Assembly (NCBI GenBank): GCA_902515775.1
Contig: CABXVU010000006.1
Coordinates: 1-64,000 of the forward strand
DNA: 64,000 nucleotides
DNA from: an uncultured SAR86 cluster bacterium
GTDB lineage: Bacteria > Pseudomonadota > Gammaproteobacteria > Magnimaribacterales > D2472
Reading direction: 5' to 3'
Below, in pieces: positions 1-10,098 of this stretch (position 1 is its first letter; each line of letters begins with the position of its first letter). The notes beneath the pieces are model-generated. The model saw nothing but the letters and a program-made list of their open reading frames with translations, searched no databases and was not told the DNA's origin. Position numbers and translations under genes: made by a program.

Positions 1-435
1 ATTGAAGTGGAACAACCCTCGGGTAATTCACTTTCTCTCTTAAAATTGCTTGATTACAAGAATCAATCTAATTTTATACAGAATCAATGGAATGTCAGCA
101 TACCATTGATGCTCATAGCATTAATGTTGCTTAGCTTTGTTTTTGGTAAAGAAAATCCTCGAGCAGGAAGAGAAGGCAGTCTTGTGACTGGTATATTAAT
201 TTACATATTTTATCTAAGTGCATTGGTTGGATTTAGGGAGAGTTACTCAGATAACTTTGATATCTTTTATTACTTCCTTTGGCCTGTTCATCTGATATTT
301 TTAACTTTTGGAGGCCTGCTATTTATGTTAGATGGAAGAATCTCATTTAAGAATCTTCTTTTTAATTCAAGAATAAAAACGGTTGTAATAATCTTTTTAA
401 TATTTTTTCTTTTAGTTTGGCTTAGCTCACCATGA
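1..435 (+). CDS. lptF: LPS export permease LptF, C-terminal part (5' end outside window)
   Basis: Frame is open to the left edge; hydrophobic C-terminal LptF/LptG-like segment; 4-bp ATGA overlap with lptG. Confidence 0.8.
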   Translation: MEVEQPSGNSLSLLKLLDYKNQSNFIQNQWNVSIPLMLIALMLLSFVFGKENPRAGREGSLVTGILIYIFYLSALVGFRESYSDNFDIFYYFLWPVHLIFLTFGGLLFMLDGRISFKNLLFNSRIKTVVIIFLIFFLLVWLSSP

Positions 436-1427
436 AAAATATATTTAATACTTACTCCAGGCATCTTATAAAAACGAGTTTTATAATTTCAGCCATGGTA
501 TGGACTGTAATGCTATTTCTTGATTTTTCAGTAACTCTTGTTCTTGAGCTAGAAAATATATCTGCTGAGAAAGATTTTTTTACAATTTTTAGTCTCTTGC
601 TTTATGAACAACCTAGTAAAGGTATGCAATACCTGGAGAGTTCAATGTTAATTGGTACCTTGATTGCACTCTCCATGTTTACTAAGCAGGGAAATCTAGT
701 ATTTTTAAGATCAGCAGGATTTTCCCCTATAAAAATTGTTCTTGTATCAGGATTAGGACCAATAATTTTTTCGTTCATGTTGATATTTTTTGATGAGACG
801 ATGTTTTTAGATCTGTCAAAAAAATCTAAATTACTTAATCAATCTTTTCACTCCAGTGAGGAAGTTCAATGGGAAATAACAGATAAAAATTTGATTGGTC
901 TCAAGCGAATAAATGAACTAGAAGTTCGAGCAATTCAAGTTATAGAATTTGATAATCAGCAACGAATTAGATCTTATGAAAATTACTTTGAAGGTAATTT
1001 AGAAAATGGCGAGTTATATGTAACTGATTCAAATGCCCAAAAAATATTTTATTTTCCTTCTTCTTTTTTTCTATCAAGCAATACTTTAGAAAATTCTTCT
1101 TTGTATTCTTTGTTGTCTTTAAGGAAAACATATTTTTCCGGTAATGATCTGCAAAAAATCGATTCATTAATATACGCAAAACTATTCTTACCAATATCAA
1201 TTATTGCAATAATCTTTTTGGCAGGCAGTCTGATGTTTGATAGCACACGATCAAGTGGGGTTGGTCGTCATATCATTCTTGGCATCTCAATTGGATTTAT
1301 TTATGACTTAGTAAAAGATTTAAGTATTGCATCATTCCTGACTTATCAACTGCCGATGGCAATAGCATATCTTTTGCCAATAACAATTTTAATTGGGATT
1401 GGAGCCTATAGATTTCAAAAAATTTAA
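432..1427 (+). CDS. lptG: LPS export permease LptG
   Basis: 331 aa YjgP/YjgQ-type permease with N- and C-terminal TM helices; directly follows lptF. Confidence 0.85.
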   Translation: MKNIFNTYSRHLIKTSFIISAMVWTVMLFLDFSVTLVLELENISAEKDFFTIFSLLLYEQPSKGMQYLESSMLIGTLIALSMFTKQGNLVFLRSAGFSPIKIVLVSGLGPIIFSFMLIFFDETMFLDLSKKSKLLNQSFHSSEEVQWEITDKNLIGLKRINELEVRAIQVIEFDNQQRIRSYENYFEGNLENGELYVTDSNAQKIFYFPSSFFLSSNTLENSSLYSLLSLRKTYFSGNDLQKIDSLIYAKLFLPISIIAIIFLAGSLMFDSTRSSGVGRHIILGISIGFIYDLVKDLSIASFLTYQLPMAIAYLLPITILIGIGAYRFQKI

Positions 1428-1895
1428 TTAGATTTTTTCTAGCTTCGTTTTAGATAGAATATCGTTTATAGCAAGTTTTTTTGAGTCTACATATATTAGA
1501 AATAGCGGCATTCCAAGAAGAGCCAGCATTCCGCAATTGACTGTATATCTCAGAAAAGTTTGCTTGAGAGTTATTTTGTCTTTGTTTTCATCAGCATTAT
1601 TAATAATTCTAAATTTCCAAACTTGCATACCAAGAGTTTGACCACTTTTAATCCAAAAATATGAGTAAAAAGCCCATCCACTTAAAAATACTAATAAACT
1701 TCCTAGGGCAGGATTTAAAATAATTCCATCATTTAACCACAGCGCAATCGAGCCAACTAGAAACCAAACTCCAAGCAGCAGAAAGAAGTCATAGACTGAA
1801 GCTATGATTCTAAGAAAGGGCCCAACGTAAGGTGTCTTTTCCATTAGATTGCTGTAGTATTTCATTAAATAATACCTCAAATAATATGAATACAA
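1428..1895 (-). CDS. RDD family membrane protein (start probably 1865 or 1844)
   Basis: TM segments with 'IIASVYDFFLLLGVWFLV' and 'SGQTLGMQVWKFRI', typical of RDD family; a GAGG motif precedes the ATG at 1865. Confidence 0.7.
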   Translation of the reverse strand: MYSYYLRYYLMKYYSNLMEKTPYVGPFLRIIASVYDFFLLLGVWFLVGSIALWLNDGIILNPALGSLLVFLSGWAFYSYFWIKSGQTLGMQVWKFRIINNADENKDKITLKQTFLRYTVNCGMLALLGMPLFLIYVDSKKLAINDILSKTKLEKI

Positions 1896-3352
1896 GTAAT
1901 ACTTTTTTTGGACATCCGATTGGATTAAGAACCTTGTTTTTAACTGAAATGTGGGAGCGCATGTCCTATTACGGGATGAGAGCGTTATTAGTTTTGTATA
2001 TGACTGGAGCTGTTACTGGCTTCAATCCAGGACTTGGTTGGTCACAAGTTGAGTCTCAAGCTATTTATGGTATTTATTCTGGGATGGTTTATTTCATGGT
2101 CGTTCCTGGTGGGTGGATCGCAGATAACATACTTGGTCACCAAAAAGCAGTATTAATAGGGGCTTTAATTATTGCCCTTGGTCACTTTACTCTTGCTATT
2201 CCTATTGAGCAGACATTTTTTCTTGGTCTAATTTTCGTTGTGTTGGGTACCGGACTACTTAAAGGAAACATTTCTACAATTGTTGGTCAACTCTATGAAG
2301 GCCAGGATGATAAAAGAGACGCAGGATATACAATTTTTTACATGTCAATCAACATAGGTTCTACTCTTGGGTTTCTAATATGTTCATGGCTGGGTGAAAA
2401 AATAGGATGGCATTGGGGTTTTGGCGCAGCAGGTATTGGAATGGCTTTTGGCGTTATTCAGTTCATTAAACATCGAAATTTATTAGGAGATGCTGGAATG
2501 CATCCTAACGAAATGTCAGATGAGAAACGTAAAAAATACACAAATTATTTGAAAGTTTCTCTAATAGGAATGTTTTTAGTCATTGGAGCAGGCCTGCTAG
2601 GATTTTTTACCATTGATCCAAGATTTTTTGCCGAACAATTTGCTTACTTCCTTACAATTATTGCTGGTTTGTATTTTGTATATTTATTTCTATTTGCAGG
2701 TCTAAATGCTACTGAGAGAAAAAATTTAATTTTGTTATTCTTGCTTTTTATCGGTGCAGCAGCATTCTGGTCTGGTTTTGATCAATCTGCTGGCTCATTA
2801 AATATTTTTGCCAGAGATTATACAAATTTGGCAATTCTTGGATATGAGATTCCAGTTGGATGGCTTCAATTTGCAAATCCGGTTATTGTTGTTCTGTTTG
2901 CACCTATTTTTGCTGGGATTTGGGCGCAATTGGCTAGAAAAAACTTGGATCCATCTTTACCATTAAAATTTGCAATTGGACTTTTATTTATGGCCCTAAG
3001 TTTTTTCGTGATGATTATTGCTGTCAATATTGCGCTTGAATCATCTCCGGTTGGGATGCAGTGGCTTTTATTAACATATCTTTTTCAAACGTGGGGTGAG
3101 CTTGCCTTATCTCCAATTGGTTTGTCAGCTTTTTCTCGATATGGCCCCAAACGATATATGGGTCAAATGTTTGGTCTTTGGTTTCTAGCTAGCGCAATAG
3201 GGGGAGTCCTTGCAGGATTACTTGGAGGAGAGGCTCTTGATGGAGGACTGGAGACTATTTCACCAATTTTTGAATTTATGATTCAGTATTATTTGATCAT
3301 AGCTTTTGCATTGATAGCGCTATCATTTGTTATTAAAACTGCAAAAGAATAA
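1886..3352 (+). CDS. POT/PTR family proton-dependent peptide transporter (MFS)
   Basis: 'GHPIGLRTLFLTEMWERMSYYGMRALLVLYM' and 'GTGLLKGNIS' POT-family motifs; M at 1886 preferred over the ORF start at 1832. Confidence 0.88.
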   Translation: MNTSNTFFGHPIGLRTLFLTEMWERMSYYGMRALLVLYMTGAVTGFNPGLGWSQVESQAIYGIYSGMVYFMVVPGGWIADNILGHQKAVLIGALIIALGHFTLAIPIEQTFFLGLIFVVLGTGLLKGNISTIVGQLYEGQDDKRDAGYTIFYMSINIGSTLGFLICSWLGEKIGWHWGFGAAGIGMAFGVIQFIKHRNLLGDAGMHPNEMSDEKRKKYTNYLKVSLIGMFLVIGAGLLGFFTIDPRFFAEQFAYFLTIIAGLYFVYLFLFAGLNATERKNLILLFLLFIGAAAFWSGFDQSAGSLNIFARDYTNLAILGYEIPVGWLQFANPVIVVLFAPIFAGIWAQLARKNLDPSLPLKFAIGLLFMALSFFVMIIAVNIALESSPVGMQWLLLTYLFQTWGELALSPIGLSAFSRYGPKRYMGQMFGLWFLASAIGGVLAGLLGGEALDGGLETISPIFEFMIQYYLIIAFALIALSFVIKTAKE

Positions 3353-3358
3353 TTATAG

Positions 3359-4495
3359 CTAGCGTACTAGATTATTGATTTCAATAAGAATTTGTTGATA
3401 AATTTCTTGAAGTTTTTCTAAATCTTCCAAAGATATCTTCTCGTCAATTTGATGAATGGTCTTGTTTATCGGCCCAAGTTCAATAACTTCGGAGCCCGAA
3501 GGTGAAACCCATCTCCCATCTGATGTACCTCCACCATTATTTACAACAGCTTCTTCACCATTAATTTTTTTTAAAGCAGTTTGGATCATAGAAAGAAAGT
3601 CAGTTTTTTCTGTTAAGTATGGATTCGCACTTAATGTCCAATCTATTTCAAATTCACATTTTGATTTTTCAAGAATGTTTACAAATCTCTCTTGTAAAGA
3701 TTCTGATGTTGATTCTGGAGAAAATCTAAAATTGAACAGCATAGTTAAGTTTCTAGGCACAACATTTGTAGCTCCGGTTCCAGATTCTATGTTTGAAATT
3801 TGAAAAGAGGTTGGATCAAAAAATTTGTTGCCTTTATCCCATTCTGTATGTTTAAGCTCAGTTATTATGGGGCCAGCCTCCAAGATTGGACTTAAGACTT
3901 TTTGTGGGTATGCAACGTGGCCTTGCTTACCAATTAATTTAAGATTGCCGCTTAAAGATCCTCTTCTGCCAACCCTCAGAACATCTCCAACGGTTTTAGA
4001 TGAGCTTGCCTCACCAACCAAACAATAGTCAATAAACTCTTTTTGAGCAGTTAATGAATTAATTAAAGTATCAATTTTTCCATCTTCAGGCTCACCCTCT
4101 TCATTACTGGTTAGCATTATCCAAATTTGAAAATTAGGCTTTGGGTGTTCTTTCAAAAATTTTTTTAAGGCTTCAATAAAAACAGCAACACTTCCTTTCA
4201 TGTCAGCTGCTCCTCTGCCAATGAGTTCGCCATCTACAATATTTGCTTCAAAGGGTGGAGATGCCCATTCTTCCTCTGGGCCTGACGGCACGATGTCTGT
4301 ATGGCCTAAGAAGCAAAATACTTTTCCTGAGTCTCCAAATTTTGCCAACAATGTCTCACAGTTCAGCTCTGGCACTCTCTCGATTACAAATCCTAGCGGA
4401 ATAAGTTGTGCCTCTATTAGATCAAAACAGCCTTCATCATTAGGAGAGACTGATTTAATTTTTATAAGTGACTGAGCTAGTTCTAAAGCTGACAT
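3359..4495 (-). CDS. dapE: Succinyl-diaminopimelate desuccinylase
   Basis: M20 peptidase motifs 'FLGHTDIVPSG', 'GRGAADMKGSVA', 'TSNEEGE'; next to dapD. Confidence 0.93.
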   Translation of the reverse strand: MSALELAQSLIKIKSVSPNDEGCFDLIEAQLIPLGFVIERVPELNCETLLAKFGDSGKVFCFLGHTDIVPSGPEEEWASPPFEANIVDGELIGRGAADMKGSVAVFIEALKKFLKEHPKPNFQIWIMLTSNEEGEPEDGKIDTLINSLTAQKEFIDYCLVGEASSSKTVGDVLRVGRRGSLSGNLKLIGKQGHVAYPQKVLSPILEAGPIITELKHTEWDKGNKFFDPTSFQISNIESGTGATNVVPRNLTMLFNFRFSPESTSESLQERFVNILEKSKCEFEIDWTLSANPYLTEKTDFLSMIQTALKKINGEEAVVNNGGGTSDGRWVSPSGSEVIELGPINKTIHQIDEKISLEDLEKLQEIYQQILIEINNLVR

Positions 4496-4501
4496 AAGTT
4501 G

Positions 4502-5509
4502 TTAATTTTTATGAAGAGTTTCATTCAGGGCCACAGATTTAGGATTAATTCTTGCTTCAATGACTCCATTTTGAGAGTTTCTAATAAATAATAAGTTATC
4601 TTCGCCTGCTAGTTCTGACGCCTTTACGATTGAGTCAGGTTCGTTATCCTGAGAAAATTTAGTAACTTTTGAGCCGCCAGTTATATATAGACCAGCCTCT
4701 ATAATACAGTTGTCTCCAATTGGAATTCCTAAACCTGAATTAGCTCCCAATAGACAATTTTCACCAATAGATATTTTAATATTATTGCCTCCTGATAGTG
4801 TTCCCATTGTGCTGCATCCACCACCTAAATCAGAGTTTTTTCCTACAACCACTCCTGCAGAGATTCTTCCTTCAATCATTGCGGGTCCCAAGGTGCCGGC
4901 ATTAAAATTAACAAAACCTTCATGCATTACAGTTGTACCTTCACTTAGGTAAGCGCCTAACCTCACTCTTCTGGTATCAGCAATTCGAACACCAGGCGGA
5001 ACAATATAGTCGGTAAGAGGAGGGAACTTATCAATCGATTTTATTTCAAGGGATTGATTATTTTTTTTAGAATGGAGAATTTCTTTTTCAATCTCTTCAA
5101 TTTCTACTGGCCCTTGATTAGTCCATGCAACATTTATTAAATTATCAAATAAATTCTCAAGATTTAAAGAATTTGGAAGAAAAAACTTATAAGAGATTAA
5201 GTGCAGCTTTAAGTATGCCTCTTCAATGTTTTTTATAGGTTTATTATTAGAAATTCTACATAAAACCAAAGCTTTGTTTTTTCCAAGGTTTCTAAGAGTG
5301 CTATTGAAGTCTCCATCATCAATATCAAGCAAATTTGGATCATCTATTTGCATGAGATCATTTTCCATCAAGCCATTTAATTTTTTAAAATACTTATCAA
5401 GTTTATTTTCGCCATTTAGAAACAAAATATATGGAAAGTTAGCATCCAATGTGGCACCTGCTTTACCTAAGGTTGTTATGCCAATGCCAATTAATGGGAA
5501 GTTTTTCAT
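4502..5509 (-). CDS. dapD: 2,3,4,5-tetrahydropyridine-2,6-dicarboxylate N-succinyltransferase
   Basis: Left-handed beta-helix/hexapeptide region 'PPGVRIADTRRVRLGAYLSEGTTVMHEGFVNFNAGTLG'; dapE-dapD-glnD-map context. Confidence 0.9.
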   Translation of the reverse strand: MKNFPLIGIGITTLGKAGATLDANFPYILFLNGENKLDKYFKKLNGLMENDLMQIDDPNLLDIDDGDFNSTLRNLGKNKALVLCRISNNKPIKNIEEAYLKLHLISYKFFLPNSLNLENLFDNLINVAWTNQGPVEIEEIEKEILHSKKNNQSLEIKSIDKFPPLTDYIVPPGVRIADTRRVRLGAYLSEGTTVMHEGFVNFNAGTLGPAMIEGRISAGVVVGKNSDLGGGCSTMGTLSGGNNIKISIGENCLLGANSGLGIPIGDNCIIEAGLYITGGSKVTKFSQDNEPDSIVKASELAGEDNLLFIRNSQNGVIEARINPKSVALNETLHKN

Positions 5510-5546
5510 ATGGCTATTATATTAGGTCTTAATTTTTATTGTAGTT

Positions 5547-8066
5547 TTAAAGACTTTTAAATTTTTTTTGTAAAAGCTGCGCTTTATTTTTGCTTAATGC
5601 TAATTTTGACTTTTCATCGATAACTGTAAAATTATCTTCAACTTTTTCACCAAGTGTTGTTATCCTTGCAGAATCAATACTTACCCCCTGGTCTAAAAAT
5701 ATTTTTGCAACTTTCGAAAGCAAATTAGGTTTATCTAATGTTTCTAATGTTATGTTTGTTCTATTTTTTTCAGTATTGTTAGTTATATGAACCTTGGTTC
5801 GATATTGAAAGATTTTTTTATTTTTTGCTCTTACTTTTGTAAATGATTTATTAGGTTGAGAGGTTATCACAGAGGTAATTTTTTTCTTAATGTTTTGAAT
5901 ATCCCTTTGTATTAGATTGCTGCCAAGGATTTTATGCTTACATATAAAGGTATTCAATGCATATAATCCATCATCTGTTGTATGAATATCTGAATCAATT
6001 GTTTCAATTGAGAGTTGTTCGAAGCTTTGAACAGTTTTAAAGAATAGTCCTGGTTGGTTTGAAGTAAAAATAAATATCTCAATTAAGTTTTTTCTAGTCT
6101 TTATAAATATTGAAGTTTTTCCTTCCGAGTCAGCAATTGTCTTTGCTTGATCTGTTAGTTGCTTTACCTGATATTTTGAGAAATACGTATCTGATAATTG
6201 CCCCCAAACTTTTTCTAATAATAAATTTTCTTTTTCAGAGATTGATTCTACTGATTTTGATTTTCTTTCTTTAATAATAAACTGACTAGATTGCACTTCT
6301 TCGAAATTTAATTTTTTACGAGATGACATAAAAAGTTGTTTTAATAAGTCATGCTTCCAAGAATTCCATAAATTTGGATTAGTTCCACGAATATCATTTA
6401 TTGTAAGCATGTATATATAATTAAGCTTTTCAATTGAGTCTACTTTTTCGATGAAATGCTTTGTGGTTTCAGGGTCATGAACATCAGATTTTTGAGACAT
6501 TGACGACATTAAAAGATGATTTTTAACAAGCCAACATAGTAGTTCTGTATCATGAGCAGAAAAGTTTAGCCTTTTACAAAACCGATTCACAATTTTTTCG
6601 CCTATTTCAGAGTGATCACCTCCTTTACCTTTACCCAGATCATGAAATATTCCAGCTAAATATAAAAGTTCAATTTTTGGTAATTTATTTATTAGCTCAT
6701 GTTCAATTTCTAAAGTCTCTTCAATTTTACCGATCTGCATTTGTCTCATGTTTCTTACAACCTTAAAGGTATGTTCATCTACTGTGTAAATATGAAACAT
6801 ATCAAATTGCATCTGACCTTCAATCTTTCCAAATTCTGGTATTAGCAATCTTAATATGCCTAGTTGTTTGAGTTTTTTGAGATTAGTTGAGAGATTGGTA
6901 GTAGATTTTAAAATTTCAATGAACTGCTGCCCAGCCCGAGGAGATAAAAAGTATTTAGGGTCAATTTTAGGCAATGACGATTGGATTTTTTTGATAGATA
7001 TAAAATCTAAGCCATTAATTTTTTTTAGCTTCCCAACTTTTATAAAACTCTCAAGAATAAATTCTGGATTTTTAATTAGATCAATACGATCTGAAATACC
7101 TAAACGGTCTTTAAAAATATAATAATGCGTAGAATATGTTTTTTTAAAAAAAGAGAGTTGATCCTCATAGGCTTGAAAAACTAATTCATTAAAATCTGAA
7201 AGATTAGATGCGTGTAAAAAAAAGGTTTTCATGAATTTTTCAACAGCTGACGATTTTTTAGAAGACTTTAGTTTTGATTTTTTTGCTAGTAAAAGTTGAT
7301 TCTCGAAACTGATACGATTTGATTTGCTATTTAAGTTAAGAATATATCTTAGGAATTTAATATAACTATATGATTTTTTTACACCCGCAATTTCTACTTT
7401 TTTAAATAGCTTTATTTTTACACAATCCTCTAGTTTGTCTATTTCAAAGCAATGTTCTAGTATCCAAAGGGCTGTTTGAAAATCTCTTATGCAGCCCGGC
7501 GATTCTTTTAAATCTGGCTCAAGACTAAATTCTGTTGAGTCAAATGATTGATGGCGACCATATTGTTCAATTTTTTTAGCCTTAAAAAATTTTGTTTTAT
7601 TCCAATTATCAGATATTTTTTTTAAATTAAGGTTCAGTTGACTAATTTTATCTTCTTTACAGTAAATGACGCGATGAGATAAGTAAGAGGTAAATTCTTT
7701 TAAATCAGATTTTGTAATTTTATTAATATCTTTAAATGTTCTAACGGAATGACCTATTTTTACATTGAGAGTCCAAAGCCACCCAATAAAATTTTTAACA
7801 TCTTCAATTTTTTTACTTTTTTTACTTAACTGTATGATGGATAGATCAATATCAGAGGAGGGGAATAATTCTTGGCGACCGTAACCACCTAGAGCAACTA
7901 TTGCAAAATCATTTTCAAGTTTTCTCGTTCTGAATTCGCTAATTATTATTTGATCAAATTTATCTGATCTTTTATTTAAATATTTTTGTGTTAATTTTGG
8001 CGCATTAAAAATAGCTTGATAATTTTTTTCAAAATCAAGGTTTATTTTTTCTAACGAATCTATCAA
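5547..8066 (-). CDS. glnD: [Protein-PII] uridylyltransferase / uridylyl-removing enzyme
   Basis: Nucleotidyltransferase motif 'LGGYGRQELFPSSDIDLSI', HD motif 'GIFHDLGKGKGGDHSEIG', C-terminal ACT regions. Confidence 0.93.
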   Translation of the reverse strand: MIDSLEKINLDFEKNYQAIFNAPKLTQKYLNKRSDKFDQIIISEFRTRKLENDFAIVALGGYGRQELFPSSDIDLSIIQLSKKSKKIEDVKNFIGWLWTLNVKIGHSVRTFKDINKITKSDLKEFTSYLSHRVIYCKEDKISQLNLNLKKISDNWNKTKFFKAKKIEQYGRHQSFDSTEFSLEPDLKESPGCIRDFQTALWILEHCFEIDKLEDCVKIKLFKKVEIAGVKKSYSYIKFLRYILNLNSKSNRISFENQLLLAKKSKLKSSKKSSAVEKFMKTFFLHASNLSDFNELVFQAYEDQLSFFKKTYSTHYYIFKDRLGISDRIDLIKNPEFILESFIKVGKLKKINGLDFISIKKIQSSLPKIDPKYFLSPRAGQQFIEILKSTTNLSTNLKKLKQLGILRLLIPEFGKIEGQMQFDMFHIYTVDEHTFKVVRNMRQMQIGKIEETLEIEHELINKLPKIELLYLAGIFHDLGKGKGGDHSEIGEKIVNRFCKRLNFSAHDTELLCWLVKNHLLMSSMSQKSDVHDPETTKHFIEKVDSIEKLNYIYMLTINDIRGTNPNLWNSWKHDLLKQLFMSSRKKLNFEEVQSSQFIIKERKSKSVESISEKENLLLEKVWGQLSDTYFSKYQVKQLTDQAKTIADSEGKTSIFIKTRKNLIEIFIFTSNQPGLFFKTVQSFEQLSIETIDSDIHTTDDGLYALNTFICKHKILGSNLIQRDIQNIKKKITSVITSQPNKSFTKVRAKNKKIFQYRTKVHITNNTEKNRTNITLETLDKPNLLSKVAKIFLDQGVSIDSARITTLGEKVEDNFTVIDEKSKLALSKNKAQLLQKKFKSL

Positions 8067-8833
8067 AAGTGCTCTTCACTGCGCTTAGTAAGAATTTCAA
8101 CGCCAGATGAGGTAACTGCAAGTGTATGTTCCCATTGAGCGGAATTTCTTCCATCTCTTGTTTCAACGGTCCAGCCATCGCTTAGAATTTTTGTATATTT
8201 TGATCCTTGATTGATCATAGGTTCAATCGTAAAACACATGCCTTTTTGAATTTCAATTCCTCTTCCAAATTTTCCATAATGAAGGATTTGAGGATCCTCA
8301 TGATATACCCTCCCAATTCCGTGACCACAATAGTCTTCAACTACTGAATAGTGATTTTTTTCAGCATGTTCTTGAATGACTGCTCCTATATCACCGAGAT
8401 GAGCCCCTGGTTTAACAATATCAATTGCTTTATATAAACACTCTTGTGCTACTTTTACCAATCTCTCATTATGGGGTTGCGCTTTTCCGACTAAGAACAT
8501 TTTTGATGTATCTCCATGCCATCCATCACGAATAACTGTTACATCGATATTGATGATATCTCCGTTTTTAAGAATTTTCTTTTCAGTTGGAATACCATGA
8601 CAAATTACTTGATTAACACTTGAGCAAATAGTTTTCTCAAATCCGTTGTAACCTATATTTGCTGGTGTAGCCTTTTGCTCAGTTACAATAAAGTCATAAC
8701 ATCTTTTATCTAGCTCTGCAGTGCTTACTCCAGGCACTACGAATGGCCCAATCATTTCTATTACTTCAGCTGCTAATTGACCAGCAATTTGCATCTTAGA
8801 TATTTGATCAGAATTTTTTAAATTAATACTCAT
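8063..8833 (-). CDS. map: Type I methionine aminopeptidase
   Basis: 'NIDVTVIRDGWHGDTSKMFLVG', 'YCGHGIGRVYHEDPQILHYG', 'FTIEPMIN'. Confidence 0.95.
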   Translation of the reverse strand: MSINLKNSDQISKMQIAGQLAAEVIEMIGPFVVPGVSTAELDKRCYDFIVTEQKATPANIGYNGFEKTICSSVNQVICHGIPTEKKILKNGDIINIDVTVIRDGWHGDTSKMFLVGKAQPHNERLVKVAQECLYKAIDIVKPGAHLGDIGAVIQEHAEKNHYSVVEDYCGHGIGRVYHEDPQILHYGKFGRGIEIQKGMCFTIEPMINQGSKYTKILSDGWTVETRDGRNSAQWEHTLAVTSSGVEILTKRSEEHF

Positions 8834-8973
8834 TTTTTTAAAAATTTAATGGACCTGAGGTTCATATCAATATAAAGTATCCTTTTAATGTTAGCGCACA
8901 ATTTTAGCTCATTAAATCTCAAATTTTCACAATTATTTGCTTTATTTTCTCTCCTTTTTGAGGAGAAAATTTA

Positions 8974-10098
8974 GTGTCTTTTCCGGCTATTCTCGTTCTT
9001 GAGGATGGTTCACTTATTGAGGGTATTGGCTTTGGTGTAAAAGAACCATCAGTAGGTGAAATAGTTTTTAATACTTCAATGTCAGGTTATCAAGAGATTA
9101 TTACAGACCCTTCATATGCAAAGCAAATCATAGCTTTTACCCATCCTCATATTGGCAACACAGGGATTAATGATGAAGATAATGAATCCGATAGTATTTT
9201 TGCCTCAGGAATTGTTATCAAAGACTTGCCAGATAAGTACAGCAATTGGCGAGCAACTCAGTCGTTAGAAAGTTTTCTTAAGTCAAAAGGAACCATTGGA
9301 ATTTCAAATATAAATACTAGGGCATTAACTGCAAAGCTAAGAGATCATGGATCCTTAAAAGCATGCATTGCGCCAAGAGAGAAAGGCTCTCATTACTCGG
9401 CTAAAGAAGCGCTTGATAAATTTAACGGGTTGGAGGGACTAGATCTTGCTAAAGAAGTCTCAACTAAAAATTCCTTTTCGTGGGAAGAGGGCGCTTGGCC
9501 AAATTATCAAGCATCCAAAGATGATAAATTAATCGTTGCTATAGATTTTGGAGTTAAGAAAAATATCTTAAGACTTCTGAGAAAACATGTTGGAAAAGTA
9601 TATGTAGTAAATGCTCAAATCAGTTTTGAGAAGCTTATGAAGCTCAAACCTGACGGAGTATTTTTATCGAATGGCCCAGGGGATCCTGAACCATGTGATT
9701 ATGCAATCAATCTAATCCGACAACTACTAAATATTAATATGCCAATTTTTGGAATATGTTTAGGGCATCAGCTTCTTGCCCTTTCTGGAGGGTGCTCAAC
9801 ATATAAGATGAAATTCGGTCATCATGGTGCCAATCATCCTGTACAAGATCTCAAGTCCAAGGCGGTTTACATAACCAGTCAAAATCATGGTTTCGCAGTT
9901 GATTCGTCTAGCCTTCCTAAAAATATAGAGCCTACTCACATCTCACTTTTTGATAAGAGTTTGCAAGGCATTACTTTTAAAGATAAACCTGCGTTTAGCT
10001 TTCAAGGACACCCAGAAGCCAGTCCAGGACCTCATGAATTAGAGGAGTTGTTTACAAAATTTAATTTAATGATTGAAAGCTATGCCAAAAAGAACTGA
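8974..10098 (+). CDS. carA: Carbamoyl-phosphate synthase small subunit
   Basis: Class I amidotransferase motif '[17 protein letters not shown]', '[11 protein letters not shown]'; GTG start at 8974 with AGGAG upstream. Confidence 0.95.
   Translation: MSFPAILVLEDGSLIEGIGFGVKEPSVGEIVFNTSMSGYQEIITDPSYAKQIIAFTHPHIGNTGINDEDNESDSIFASGIVIKDLPDKYSNWRATQSLESFLKSKGTIGISNINTRALTAKLRDHGSLKACIAPREKGSHYSAKEALDKFNGLEGLDLAKEVSTKNSFSWEEGAWPNYQASKDDKLIVAIDFGVKKNILRLLRKHVGKVYVVNAQISFEKLMKLKPDGVFLSNGPGDPEPCDYAINLIRQLLNINMPIFGICLGHQLLALSGGCSTYKMKFGHHGANHPVQDLKSKAVYITSQNHGFAVDSSSLPKNIEPTHISLFDKSLQGITFKDKPAFSFQGHPEASPGPHELEELFTKFNLMIESYAKKN

Noticed and set aside
967-1246. Two minus-strand ORFs within lptG
   Set aside because: Low-complexity Lys/Asn-rich, antisense to a conserved gene.
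4200-4475. Plus-strand ORFs inside dapE/dapD (e.g. 3456-3803, 3825-4028, 4200-4475, 4710-4952)
   Set aside because: Antisense to well-supported genes, no recognisable domains.
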